Assembly: GCA_902729315.2 (NCBI GenBank)
Contig: LR746264.1
Location: 1,590,378 to 1,654,377, forward strand
Length of the DNA: 64,000 bases
DNA from: Spirodela intermedia
Lineage: Eukaryota; Streptophyta; Magnoliopsida; Alismatales; Araceae
Direction: 5' to 3'
Shown here: in pieces, positions 1 through 11,885 of the stretch
How the letters are laid out: each line of letters opens with the position of its first letter
How positions within the stretch are numbered: position 1 is the stretch's first letter
Position numbers and translations under genes: made by a program
Notes under the pieces: model-generated
What the model was told of the DNA's origin: nothing
The model's input: only the letters and a program-made list of their open reading frames with translations
Databases searched by the model: none

Positions 1-1537
1 ATTTCGCTTCCAAGACGACAATCAATGCAACGTTATCCTGGTAAGAAACGTAAACATCAACGCATTAAAATGCAGAAAATAAAGTGGATAAGAGAATTTT
101 CAAGGTCCTATGTAGCTTCAAACATTCGATAAGACCAGGTATTTTTCCACTCAGTTAACTCCAAGATACTATAATCTTCGTTTTCAGTACAACAGTTTGT
201 ATCCGGTCTCCCTTGAACTAGCCCACTCCCAAGGGAAGATAACCAGTTGGTCTTTGAGTCAGAATTCGAACTTGTTGACATGGAGAGCCATCAAAGGACC
301 GTGACTGACTTGTGAGTCGAGAACCCCACGAAACAGGATGACGTCCTCAAGAAAATATAGATGAAACTGAAATGGCATTAGTGTCTCAAGTTGATGCTTT
401 CTCACTTTCCCCGACACAACATGGCATCGCCTACCCTGTGTGGTGGCTGCTAATAAATATGATTCCGTCGTCCCTCATCTGCTGCCCCCCTCCCCCCCCC
501 AAAACGCAGAAAAAGAAAAACAGAAACACGGCCGCGGGGTTCCTCCCTCATCAACTTTCTGCTGCTCTATTTCCCAACGCAACTCTATGGAACAACTCCC
601 ACCCCCATGATAACTGCAGCATGGCTATTATAACTGGGTACGCCAGGCAGGACGTGGCCAACAAGGTTAGGATGAAAAAGTTGGATGTTTTTTTTTTCTT
701 TTTCAACAGTCCAACTAATTTTAACGAAACATCCGTTAATGATATTGATCAAGTTCATAATTTAGAGAGGTAATACAACCACAGACTAAAGTAAAAGTGT
801 TCGGTATCAGGGAAATAGCGAAAGTTAAAAAAAAGAGGGGGCCATCTATTATTCAACTAGTTTGCAGTGAACTAAAACGAAAACCCTTCGATAAAATAAA
901 AAAAGCCGAAATGAGAAACAGTCATGAACTAGAGGTGGAATTCAAGAGATCGACCTTAATTAATCGACCCAAAGCAGCTTTCTTCTGACCGGTTGGAATC
1001 ACTGCATCAGTCAAGGATTGTGCAGCTTTATTGAATTCAACCTGAAGACATGTTCAAACCATTCAGAGAGGAAAAAATTCAGGAAAGTCAATCTCAAATC
1101 CAAATGATTGTCTACCTCATATTTTTTCACATGTGAAAACCTGTCTCGGCGAAAAAATGTTGCACAACCATCAATTGAATTCGGATTTCCAGCATAAACC
1201 TGCAAAAAAAATATCAATGGGAACTAAAATAAACGAAAGTGAATATATATCAATTTTAATACTTTCAAACAAGAAGAGAGTTGAAAGTATACTTCTGATG
1301 TTCTTTTTTTATAAAGTGCTTGATACCCATGTTTATCAAGTTCCGGGGCAAAAAACTCCTCAAAATGATTGCTTTGGACCTGAAAAATAAGATAACAAAT
1401 AGTTAATATCAAATTCAGGGGTGAAAAAATAGCAAAAATGACTACAATAAGAATCAGTCAACTTATATGGAGACATGAAAACCTTAATTCTCTCTCTCTT
1501 TGGATCTCTCTATTTATCATATAAGATAAATAAACCC

Positions 1538-1580
<43 letters not shown>

Positions 1581-4500
1581 CCCACACACACACACACACA
1601 CACACATCCACAGAGGAGGGTGATCCATTAATATGCACTTTTCTAAAAACGCTACTGATATCAAAAAGCACTGTTTTGAATTTTTTGAGATGTCAAAGAT
1701 TCGTGCGGCTGGCAAAGGGAAAAGAAGCAAATATTAAACAGCAGCTCGTGACAAATACATTTAAGCTGACAGCTAATCTCTAGGGAATCAAATATGAACT
1801 TCACTGGTCAATTAAGACACCCAATTTGCACATTTTGAGGCAGAAAATGTACAAGGATGATGCCGTATACCTCTTGAAGGCACAGTATATCAGCATGATA
1901 GCCAACTATTTCCCGTAACAGATTTTGTCGACGATATTGCCAAGAAAGTGCCCATGTTGGACAATAACTATATATTTCACTTGTGGCGTATACATCTGAA
2001 AGAATGTTGTATGAAAGCACAGTGAAGGTCCCAGAAGCTGTCCGGCCATCAGAATCAAAATGTCCCATTATATCTGCTCCACCAACAGGAATCAATCGCC
2101 GAGGAGTAGGAGTAGGAGCTGGAATGACACGCGATGTGAAAATTGTAGATGCAGGTCCTATGGGTATTCTAGTTTCTGCATCCACTGTCAAACACTCAAA
2201 CTTCAAAACCTGACCAATATCCTCTGCAGAAGGTGTATATGTCTTAGATCGTCCAACCTCAAACCAGGTTTCACCTGAACCCTTTTCACTAACTGAACCT
2301 GAATACAAAGGAGTAGAACCTGAGCCAGATAGCCCTGTATTAACAACACCAGAACTACTACTGTTAAAACGTCCAAACAACTCTTCTTCCTCGGTTCCAT
2401 TTTCATTTACAGCATTAGCTGCTCGATCATGTAAAGCACGATGGTGCTGCCAAGCATCAAAGAAGCATCTAGAAGAGCAGTGGTAACTCTTGGCAACAGG
2501 TAACTTTGCCTTAATACAGCCTAGGCACTGCAATGTTGCTAGCTCGGTTGGATGTATACTGCAGACAGCAATTCTCCTGTCATTCTGCTTACGATACCTA
2601 CAAAACAGATACAAACAGAATGTGAGGTTGAAATGTTGGTTCCAAAAAACAAAAGTACTCTATGAAGTCAACAATTCCAAAAGATATTTTGAATGGATAG
2701 TAACAATTAAAGTAATATAACGAAGAAATCATGTAAGTCGACACATGCACCATGTCATCAAGATGCATCCACAAGCTCCTAGTAGTCTTTGTTTCTATGG
2801 CTGCTTCCCTTACTAATTTCATGAGCCAATAACGATGACATAAAATCCGAGCCCCTAACATTGACAATATCCTATAAGAATCCAAGTTTACATAGCCACT
2901 GCAGATTGACTATTATTATCCATTAAAATCTGGGAACAACAATATATCTGACACTAACAACGATTTGGAAGTTAACACTTATTAGGTTTGCAAGCAAAAG
3001 CTCAATACAGACCAAAAAGTTCAGGAAAAAATTCACTTTAGGTTTCAAATTTAAATCATTTAACTGGTTTTAGAGGAAAATATTATTCTACAGCCCCCAA
3101 ACATACAAGTCAATACAAAGTATGAGTTCATATTTATTGGAAATTGCCATAAGAGAGGTGTAGTAATATCCTCAAGAGAAACGCCAGTAGCATATGGCGG
3201 GATAGCAGTGGGAAATGAAGAGGAAGGTATTTTCTCTGACTACTATGCTCAAGTTTTTTCTCCTCATTTTTGGCCCTTCAGCCTCTAATTTGTCTTCTTC
3301 TGACTATACTACATAGCCTTCTATCTTACGCTTTCTCTTCTTGTTCTTATCTGGCTACCCTCTGCCTAAAAAGACCTTAAAAGTTCTGCCCAATCCAGGA
3401 AATAGATCCAGTAGGGACTAATTTCTGGACGACACTCTTTCCTGTACCCTTTTTTGACTCTTCAGAAAGAGGACTGCAAATCGTCACTCCAATCTAAGTT
3501 GACTGACCAAGCCATCATTCAGTGACTTTTCAGAAAAAAAAAAAAAAAGAAGAACTGTCTCTAATGCAAAAGAATTAGTATGAAAAACTAAAATAGACTC
3601 TAGTTCCCTCAACAATCCCAAAGATAGCAGAGAGACAACAATGTGCTTGCATGCTGGAATCATTCAATGGCATCTACCGAGCACACACTATCATCACACC
3701 CCTATAGAGGAAAAATGTTTATCCTCTTTATCTCGTCTATGTTATTGTTTTGAACGTGTCACTCTTCAGTCATATTGGAACTTGCCTGCTTGCAGGACCT
3801 TTTCTCCATTAAAAGAATGTTATTAAGGCGAGATTCAAAAGAATTTTCGAAAGGCAAATGGTGCAGGACCTTTTCTCCATTAAAAATTCTAGCTACTTTT
3901 GTAGGGTCACCAGAGATTCAAGCATAACAGTCAACTACGCTGCTTATCATTCTAACCTAGCCATGTACTAGTGTCTATGACCCAAACGGACTCTTATAGA
4001 TGTTGAAACTTGATAGCTCAAACATTTCGTTGGTCCTTTACCTAAACAACTGTAAAATCAATCAAAGTCAGACCAGCAAAAGTGCATGAAGTAGGCTCAG
4101 ATTTATATCAAGTTGACTCGTCATAGCAAAGGAAGGAATTAAGCACAAGACGGACCAAGAGATTGTGGGTGCCCATCAACTCTAAAGGCAAAGATCTTAA
4201 TGAGTATTATTTCACATAGATGCCTCTTCGCATGCAATTGCCTCTGTGGTGCGAATGAGGAGACGTATAGCTTGCTTCTTTAGTATTCCTTCTCATGTTA
4301 CACTTGGCAAGGGCGCCTCTTCGTGATTGGGATTACTTGGCACTTTCCAGTAGTTATGGAGGACAAATGAAGAGGATGAGAGTAAAATTGGACGCTCAGA
4401 AGGAGACAGGAAAGTGTAGCGGCTCAACCTTTCTGCGATTCTTTGGACCATAAGAAATGGGCCGAATTACATACGTAGACATGAGAAATAATCTGACTGA

Positions 4501-5377
4501 GTTATTCTCTCGGCTTTTATCACACGCATAAATGAATGGACAAGATCATTTTTTGGCAACGAAGGTGCAGTCACTGATATTTTGAGAGCTTCGGGATCAT
4601 CGACAGGCATGCACTTTATGTGTGTCTCCTTTCATTTTTCGAGCTCATATGAGAGCTAGCTGAGAGAATTCCTGGAATCAATGCATAAGAAGCACAATCT
4701 GGGCTCCAGATAGATGAAGCACAATTTAGATCAGAGATTTCATAGAATAAAGACAATATTTTTGTGCCAGGTGAACCTAAACGAAGGTAGAACTCCCACA
4801 ACCCCATCCCCAACGTTGTTCAATCCAGGCTGGTTTGACAAACATCCCCCAGAGCTTGAAGAATTTAAAGTGGTCAACTAAGCCACAGGATGACGGAAAC
4901 TTGTTGACCATATGCCTAACGCGGGTGAAGGAAACAAGGGTCAACGCTCAAGATTTCAGAGCGCTTACAAAATGGGATAAGTGTGGGAAGTCCTTGGGGG
5001 CCACACCATTTGGAGCCTAAATCATAAAGAAGTGAGTATGGTAACTGAGTGATACTAGTTAATTGGAACCGGAGAACAGAAAGACAATACTAGCAAGAAC
5101 AGACGAACGCCTAAAGTGGTGACCCAAATGCCGCACGGAGGCCATTGGCAAAGAAGGCAACGGCACAAAAAAGCAGGAGAGAACAACAGAGGTACAGGAA
5201 AGAAGATCAGGCCACCCACCACTTGCACCTCAGGTAGTAGCCATCCACCGGGGCCGACTCGGGGACATCGTCGGCGGTGATGTTGCCATCAGGAAATCGC
5301 AGTACCACGTACGGAGTGAGCTCACAGCCAACGATGGGGATGTCGGACGGGAGGTGGACACGCAGCACGCTCAGCAT
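1..5377 (-). CDS. CCR4: CCR4-type deadenylase (CCR4-NOT catalytic subunit), 5' part, runs off the window
   Basis: This is the catalytic poly(A) 3'-exonuclease of the CCR4-NOT complex, which shortens mRNA tails in the cytoplasm. The inferred exons, in gene order, are 5377-5220, 2597-1871, 1379-1293, 1199-1116, 1041-955 and 37 to beyond 1. All have GT-AG borders and matching phases, giving about 393 codons here. The N-terminus MLSVLRVHLPSDIPIVGCEL matches plant CCR4a/b. A Cys/His-rich MYND-like segment (about residues 65-105, with CSIHPTELATLQCLGC) follows. In plant CCR4 this replaces the leucine-rich repeats of the yeast protein and binds CAF1. The endonuclease/exonuclease/phosphatase fold starts near residue 244 with FTVLSYNILSD and contains the catalytic Glu of CLQEV (about 295). 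Later exons read HFEEFFAPELDKHGYQALYK and IDGCATFFRRDRFSHVKKYE. I chose the ATG at 5377 by family match; an in-frame upstream Met exists at 5665. About 200 C-terminal residues lie outside the window. Confidence 0.93.
38..954 (-). other. CCR4 intron 5
   Basis: This is intronic sequence between the exons ending at 955 and starting at 37. It includes a C-rich run at 483-500 and homopolymeric A/T runs. The short open frames here have no family character. Confidence 0.6.
1535..1611. repeat. (TC)n-(AC)n compound microsatellite inside a CCR4 intron
   Basis: CT dinucleotides run into CA dinucleotides between the exons ending at 1871 and starting at 1379. It is a simple sequence repeat, not coding. 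Confidence 0.9.
2598..5219 (-). other. Large first intron of the CCR4 gene
   Basis: This 2.6 kb stretch separates the CCR4 exons at 5377-5220 and 2597-1871. It starts with a GTGGGT donor (minus strand at 5219) and ends with TTTTGTAG. I find no convincing second gene inside it. Several short frames at 4.2-5.0 kb look like decayed mobile-element sequence, but I could not assign a family. Confidence 0.6.
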
Positions 5378-6389
5378 GTTTCCCTGACCTCGGATACCAA
5401 TGGGAACGACAGCCCTGATCTGAGAAGCTCCTCCTCTTCCTTCTCCTCCTCCTCCAGGAATGGCTCCTCTCTGGAATCCACAAAGGGAACGCTCTCGGTG
5501 ACGCTGCGACGAGTGGGGCGGAAACCTGGCGGATCCGCCATCACCTGCCCTGGGGAGGCGCCAGGGTTGACCAATCCAACCTGACCCAGCGAGAATCAAG
5601 GAGCAGCAATCCTCCAGACGCACATACAGACGGCGCCGACGACGAGGGCAAAGGCAGGGTCTCAATAAAAGCTCAGACCTGTGAATTCCACACCCTCCTC
5701 CGACCTTCCCTCCCTCTCGCCCTCCTCAAATGGCCTCGCCGGCGAAAGATCACCACAACCAGCAGGGCAGACCGCTGCGGCTCAAAGGAGCGGAAGATGG
5801 CGAGAAGACGGTCCTAGGGTTTTCAAGTGACCGAGCGCGCGTGTGTGATGGTTCCCTCCTCTACAAATCTGGCAGCAATGGTCTCTCTCTTCTCTCTCTC
5901 TCTCTCGTCCTTGAGTAGTTGGACGGGGCAATATCGAGTCTGACGTTCTCTTTCAGAGATGAGGACCCCCCCCCCCTCACTCTCTCTCTACTTTCTCTCT
6001 CTATTCTCTCTCTCTACATCTCTCTGTGTTTCTCGATGCGCGAGGTTTTGAACAGTCGAGGGTTTCGCATATTCTGAGGATTTTTTGGAGGTTTTGAACG
6101 GCGATGAACGGAAGTTATCTCCTGCCGGGCTGAGCCGGACCGGGCTTTACGAATCTACAGCGACTTTCGGGCTTTTATAGGCCCAGATCGAGTGAAAAAA
6201 TCAGTAGTATAAAAGACGTCTAGATATCAATTATGTTCCAGATAAAGCATTAAAAGGGCGTTCTGCTGGGCTCTGCCCCAAGGTGCCTTTATTAGCCATT
6301 AGCCCATACCTGGTCCACCCCAAGAAGACGGCTCCGAGTAATGGGTGCCAAATGTGATTCCCTCCCATGCACATACCCAAGAAAGAGAA
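5378..6389. promoter_or_regulatory. CCR4 5' UTR and promoter region
   Basis: This is the GC-rich, CT-rich sequence upstream of the CCR4 start (minus strand). Pyrimidine tracts lie at 5883-5908 and 5965-6030. I see no unambiguous TATA box and no other gene. Confidence 0.4.
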
Positions 6390-6429
6390 AGGAGAGAGAG
6401 AGAGAGAGAGCGAGTGAGTGAGTGAGTGA

Positions 6430-6478
<49 letters not shown>

Positions 6479-6487
6479 TGAGTGAGT

Positions 6488-6525
<38 letters not shown>

Positions 6526-6570
6526 GTGAGTGAGAGAGAGTGAGTGAGTGTGTAGTGTGTGTGAGAGAGA
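6390..6570. repeat. GA / GAGT / GT microsatellite cluster
   Basis: This is a run of (GA)n, (GAGT)n and (GT)n blocks. Long SL-repeat open frames on the minus strand are artefacts of the repeat. Confidence 0.9.
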
Positions 6571-8167
6571 GCCCATAAGACTAGACTTAACTCATCTTAG
6601 ATTGAGCCCTTTTTGGGTCTAGCCTAGACCAATTTGAGTTTATCCAACCCTCTAACATGAAAGAATAAGAACGTTAAAATCATCCATTATTTCCTGATTT
6701 AGATTAGTAACATTATATATTAGAATGTGACAATTCATTATCTCACAACATTGTTTAAATCTGATTCTAAGGGATTCAATGAGTCCAGTTAGTGTGGCTC
6801 AAAATTGCTCAATTAGGGTTCCTACAAAGGGAACTTGTTGCAATTTGTCCTCCAAAAATTGTTCTGATAATTTATTTTTATATTTTATGGTCAATTGATG
6901 AGATAATCTACTGTTATTGCTCTTGAATTGATGCCCTCTACTAACTGAGATTATTCCCATCTACATTCTAGTAATAAAGCAACAAATTTTATTAATTCCA
7001 CCTAGGATAATGACACAATTTGGATTGCATTGAAAATTAAAAGCTTGAATGAAGAAAAAGTCCAGATAAGGTTTATGAGATGTAGCTCATTTAAGAGTCG
7101 ACAGCATAAACTTAAATTTATTGAGGTTATGTAATGTAATTCATTTGTGTTAAGTTTTTTCAATAGTTCATAGTTGTATTAAATTGACAAATAAAAGTTA
7201 CATTAAGTAATTGTTTGTTTTGTAATCTAAAAATTTTGTACACAAATCATCATCAATTGATTGAACACTACGTCATCAATATGAATTTGAACAATCAAAA
7301 TAAGATATTTTCCTTACTTTGATGACAAGAGTAGGATCAATCTCCTATTGGATAAATTAATTTTCAACTAAAAACGAGCTAATTTTACACCATTGAGTAT
7401 GCCAACTTTCTAGATAACATAAAAAGCCTTCTTGATTTATTTTTTAAATGTATTTTTTAGTTTAACATCCATATATTAAAATATAATTCTTTATATATTA
7501 TAGTAGTTTGAAATGTAAATTTTCATGTATTTAAATAATAATGTCAATATATATGTTATTGTTCTGTTGAAATATCAACCTCTATATACTTCACTATTTG
7601 GTTGAGTAAACTTCAAATATTTAAAGCATCTACTAGATTACACTATTCTATAATGGAATATTAACTTGGAGGTATTGTACTACTTTGTAACATAATCTTG
7701 ATGTAATGCATTATTCTGATATGTAAATTTAATATACTAACATATCAACTTGATGTATTCGACTATTCTATAATGAAACTTGAAATATCTAGAATGTGTA
7801 CTATGCTATTATAAGACTTAAATTAGATATATGGAAATTTCAACTATGAATTGTATTTTTTATATTAAAATATTAAATTTTATGTACTATGGTATTTTTA
7901 ATAGAAAATTACCTTTTCGTTATCATAGGTCTTTGCTAATCAAAACTTATTCATGGCTTTCAAAACTAGACAAAAATATCATATTCAATCTTGATTATTT
8001 AATGCACACACTGATGATGTGAAACAGCTCAATAATGGTTGCCTTCTTTTGTTGATGGCCTATAATTCTAACGAAGATGATAAAGAATAGGCAACTCTAT
8101 TGTGAGTAGTGGACCACATGCTGCTCAAATGCTTGCTCAATTCTCTCTTCTTTTTCGTTGCCTTAGT

Positions 8168-8215
<48 letters not shown>

Positions 8216-8524
8216 AAGTCGTTTTATACGGCCCAGGTATAGAACCGAGTTAAGCGTAAGCTTTAGTAGGTCCAGCTCGGAATCTGTTTCGTGGTTTTTT
8301 CTGTCAACCCAGGCATTATAAATGTAACTAAAGCCGATGCTAGAGCTTGCCAAGAACCTGGATCGACCCAAATATTTCAGGCTCTGAAAGCTAGATCAAG
8401 GCAGTCTCATTGACATTAAAGTTATAAAACTTAGATAACATTCATGGATAGACCTTATTGAAATCTCATGCATACGGCGCAAAACTTGGTCAATGGTATG
8501 GTGCATATGGTGCAAGTCTTCATG

Positions 8525-8561
<37 letters not shown>

Positions 8562-8700
8562 AAAGTAGAAATCGATGGCGAATCATCCCTTCTCGAACTT
8601 TATTATCTAAATAAATGCAATACTTACCTAACCTATAATAATATTACAGATCTGTTGTACATTCACATGTTCAATTCACCCTACGGTGTGTGTGAGAGAG
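6571..8700. other. AT-rich intergenic DNA with two CT microsatellites
   Basis: This stretch is AT-rich, with no gene recognised on either strand. Pure CT runs sit at about 8169-8214 and 8523-8561. Confidence 0.6.
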
Positions 8701-8877
8701 AGGCGCAGAAACTGATGACGTCTTCGTCCTCTTAATGGGTGAGGGAGGGTGGTCATGCCTTCGGGTACTCCGCGAGTTCACCACCTTCTCCCGTTTCCCT
8801 CGTTTCTTTAATGGGCTATGCTCTCCTCTAACATCCACCCACTCCCTCATTCTATCCTCTTCCCTCCCTTCTCCACC

Positions 8878-8888
8878 CCGTATATATG
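8878..8888 (+). promoter_or_regulatory. Probable TATA box of the GPAT gene
   Basis: TATATAT follows a C/T-rich stretch about 95 bases before the GPAT ATG at 8981. The interval holds a GA-rich leader (8947-8980). The placement is plausible for a plant core promoter, but it is inferred from position only. Confidence 0.45.
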
Positions 8889-8980
8889 TTTCTACAAAGG
8901 CCATCCCTCTCATCCCCGCAGCTCCTAAATATCCACCCTGAGAAGGACAGAGAGAGAGGAGAGAGAGGGGAGAGAGGGAG

Positions 8981-10660
8981 ATGAACGAGGAAAGCATAGC
9001 AGTGGCGGAGCTCGAAGGGGAGCTGCTGAGGGACTCCAGTTCCTTCCCCTACCTTGCCCTAGTGGCCTTCGAGGTGGGAGGAGTCCTGAGACTCCTCCTA
9101 CTCCTGCTCCTCCTCCCGCTCGCCGCTGCGATGCGCCGCTTCGTCTCGGAAGCCGCCGGCGAGAAGCTGATGATCTTCGCCGCGGTGGCGGGGGCGAACC
9201 TTGCGGACTTACAGTCGGCGGCGAGGGCGGTGCTTCCCAAATTCTTCGCCGCCGAGCTCCGCTTGGACTCGTGGAAGCTCTTCAACGCCTGCGGGTGGCG
9301 GTGGGGGCAGCGCTGCCGCCGCTGCGTGGTGACGGCGATCCCCAGGATCATGGCGGAGGTCTTCCTCAAGGACTACCTTGGGGCGGACATGGTGATAGGA
9401 ACTGAGCTGGGGAGCTTCATGGGCCGCGCCACAGGCTTCGTGCTGCCCCCAGGCGTGCTCGCCGGCGGCGACAAGGAGAAGCTCATTCGCCGGTTCCTGG
9501 GCGACAGCTTCGTGAGACTCTCTCAGGTTATGTTTCTTGAGATCTTCTCTTCCTGGGCTTCGTCAAATTCACGGAACCTCTCCGTTTGTTGACACTTGTT
9601 GTTGGAGAATTTGGTCAACCGCCGAAAGTCCCGGCGAGGGTCTACAATCAGCTCCAACCCCCCCTCCAACCCACCTAACCTTGTTCCCAACGAGACCCCT
9701 CTATTGTCAGATAGAAAAGCTACTGAATAAAATAATGATCAAAACCAGACACTGGCTGTGCAGGTGGGGAAAGCGTTATCGCCGGAGGAGGAGGAGGGTG
9801 TTGCACCGGTAAGATTTGAGAAGCTGCCAAAGCCGGTCGTGTTCCACGACGGGAGATTGGTTCAGCAGCCCACGCCGATGGTGGCGCTGCTCATCGTCCT
9901 CTGGTTTCCCGTCGGATTCGCTCTCGCCTTCCTCCGCGTCGCCGCCGGCACCCTCTTCCCCATGCCGCTCCTCCACCACATCTTCCGACTACTGGGGGTC
10001 CGGATAACAGTCCACGGCCAGCCACCGCCGCCGTCGTCTCCGGCGAGCGGCGGCGGCTCCCTCTTCGTCTGCAACCACCGCACGCTCCTCGACCCGATCT
10101 TCCTCTCCGCCGCCCTCCGCCGGCCCATCGCCGCCGTCACCTTCTCCATCTCTCGCCTATCGGAGCTTCTCTCCCCCATCAGGACCGTCCCCCTCTCTCG
10201 GAACCGCGCCACCGACGCCGCCATGATGAAGAAGCTCCTCCGAGAGGGGGACCTTGCCGTCTGTCCGGAGGGGACGACCTGCCGGGAGCCGTTCGTGCTG
10301 AGATTCTCGTCTCTCTTCGCCGAGCTCGCCGGTGACATCCTGCCGGTGGCGGTGGCGACCAGTCCCACCATGTTCCACGGAACCACCGCGAGGGGGTGGA
10401 AGGGGATGGATCCCTTCTTCTTCTTCATGAACCCTCGCCCCGCTTACGAGATCACCTTCCTCGGCAAGCTCCCGCCGGAGATGAGCTGCGCCGCCGGCAG
10501 CTCCGGCCATGAGGTGGCCAACTACGTACAGAGGCTACTCGCTGCCGCTCTCTCGTACGAGTGCACCGCCCTCACCAGGAGGGATAAATACCGGGTCCTC
10601 GCCGGCAACGATGGCGGAGCGGCGGCGAAGGACACCAGCAAAGCCGGAACGATGGGCTAA
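8981..10660 (+). CDS. Glycerol-3-phosphate acyltransferase, land-plant sn-2 type (GPAT5/7-like)
   Basis: The enzyme transfers an acyl group from acyl-CoA to glycerol-3-phosphate at the ER, usually for cutin, suberin or related lipids. Two exons, 8981-9526 and 9764-10660, are joined by a 237-base GT-AG intron in phase 0 and give 480 residues, close to the family's usual 500. The N-terminal HAD-like half starts with [20 protein letters not shown]. Its first motif reads LEGE rather than DxDG, as in GPAT5-type enzymes that lack phosphatase activity. A hydrophobic segment follows (about residues 35-52). The C-terminal acyltransferase half has [10 protein letters not shown] (His about 287), the [10 protein letters not shown] block, [10 protein letters not shown] (about 349-358) and a DILPVAV block. 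The end, [15 protein letters not shown]-like [15 protein letters not shown], matches GPAT5. RAM2 or GPAT1-type function cannot be excluded without a tree. GC is much higher than in the surroundings. Confidence 0.92.
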
Positions 10661-10739
10661 GCTGGGTGCACTAGAATTCAGACGTCACTGTCTTCCTTCC
10701 ATGAAACAGCGATCTCTCTTGCCAGCTGACTGCAATCTA

Positions 10740-11128
10740 ACCGGCGAATTTCTCTCTTTTCTCTCTCTCTCTCTCTCTCGCCATGCACATCTACGCCGTG
10801 CTAGATTGAAAGAATAGCGCCATGATTCATTAGTCGTCTTCGTGAGTCATGTTGGGTGGGTTGGTTGACCTATGGTGTTATGGAAAAGAAAGGGAACCGC
10901 TAGTTGAACCATTCCTTCATCAATTGTTAGCGTCTACGAGTGAAGTAAATAACGAAATTGAAAAGAGTCTCCCCAGCAGGCACGAAGGGAATAGCGGACC
11001 ATGGGAACCTATTATCATGTTAAATCTCTCTCCCTATTGCCATGTTGATTCCTACCTCGAAGTCAATATTTATTCCGATATCTCCGTCCATCTCGCCTCC
11101 ATTATTTCCACGGAGGACAGCGGCAGGA
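10740..11128. other. GPAT 3' end and 3' flank of LBD unit 1
   Basis: From about 10826 the sequence is closely similar to the regions at about 21600-21960 and 55980-56265. Each of these lies just 3' of an LBD copy. It is therefore the outer end of the duplicated LBD unit, oriented with the minus-strand LBD gene. Confidence 0.7.
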
Positions 11129-11885
11129 TCATGAGTAAAGGTCTTCTGAGACCATCTCCTCGCCGTCTCTGAAAAGTTCATCTTCGTCTTCCATGATGCC
11201 CACATTTCTTAGAGAGACGAGCTCAGCCTCACCCTTGAGCTCAGCCTTCTCCGTAGTGCCCTTGGATTCTTCAGAACTTCACCCATGAAAAACCACGGAC
11301 GAGGAACAAGGCCGCAGATTAGAGATAACCCACAGAAGATTTGAAGGAGAGAGATGAACATCAGACGAGTCAAAATTACTTGTTTTCGCAGGGCTGCTGG
11401 GAGGCAAGGTGCAACTGCCCATCATGGATATTCTGAGAGAAGACAGCTATCTCCTTCCTCAGCATAGACATGGCTGCGCCGCCGCCACCGCCATCGCCGC
11501 CGTCGCCGACGTCGCCGGCGGGGAAGGCGCCGTTCTCCGAGCGGTGGCACGAAACGATCTGTTCGGTGAGGGAAGCGAGCTCCATCTGTGCGGTGCAGAG
11601 TTGGTTAAAGAGATGGCGGATGGCGCCTGCGCAGCCGTCGACGGGGAAGCGGGCGCGAATGTTGGACTCGTAGATGATGGAGCGCATGGCTTCGGATCGC
11701 AGAGAAGGATCGATGCTGGAGAGGATCTTGAGAATGTTGCTGACGCCGAAGAGGCTGTGGGCGTTCTCGAAAAGCTTGGGCTGGTCTGCGGGGAAGTAGG
11801 GGGCGAACTGGCACTCGGCGCCGCACTTGCGGCGCTGGAACCTGCAGGCGGCGCAAGCCTGGTTCGGTCCCTCCTTCGCCATCAT
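11129..11885 (-). CDS. LOB-domain (LBD27/SIDECAR POLLEN-like) transcription factor, copy 1, intact
   Basis: This is a plant-specific DNA-binding LOB-domain protein. The inferred exons are 11885-11380 and 11276-11129, separated by a 103-base intron with GT-AG ends (about 217 residues). The LOB zinc motif CAACRFQRRKCGAEC (Cys 11, 14, 21, 25) has the C-x2-C-x6-C-x3-C spacing. The GAS block reads FENAHSLFGVSNILKIL, and a YESNIRARFPVDGCAGAIRH block stands where classical LOBs have DPVYGC. These features place it near Arabidopsis LBD27/LBD22. A Gly/Asp-rich linker and the QNIHDGQLHLASQQP tail follow. The second exon adds 49 acidic codons, open to a TGA. Without splicing the protein ends at ENK (169 residues). 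The intact second exon is found only in this copy. A CT-rich leader directly abuts the ATG. Confidence 0.85.

Noticed and set aside
372-773. 133-codon open frame near the left edge
   Set aside because: It lies within a CCR4 intron, has no family features and has homopolymer-rich composition.
4100-4500. Possible retrotransposon pol fragments in the CCR4 intron
   Set aside because: Only scattered short resemblances in several frames. No motif string was long enough to name a family.
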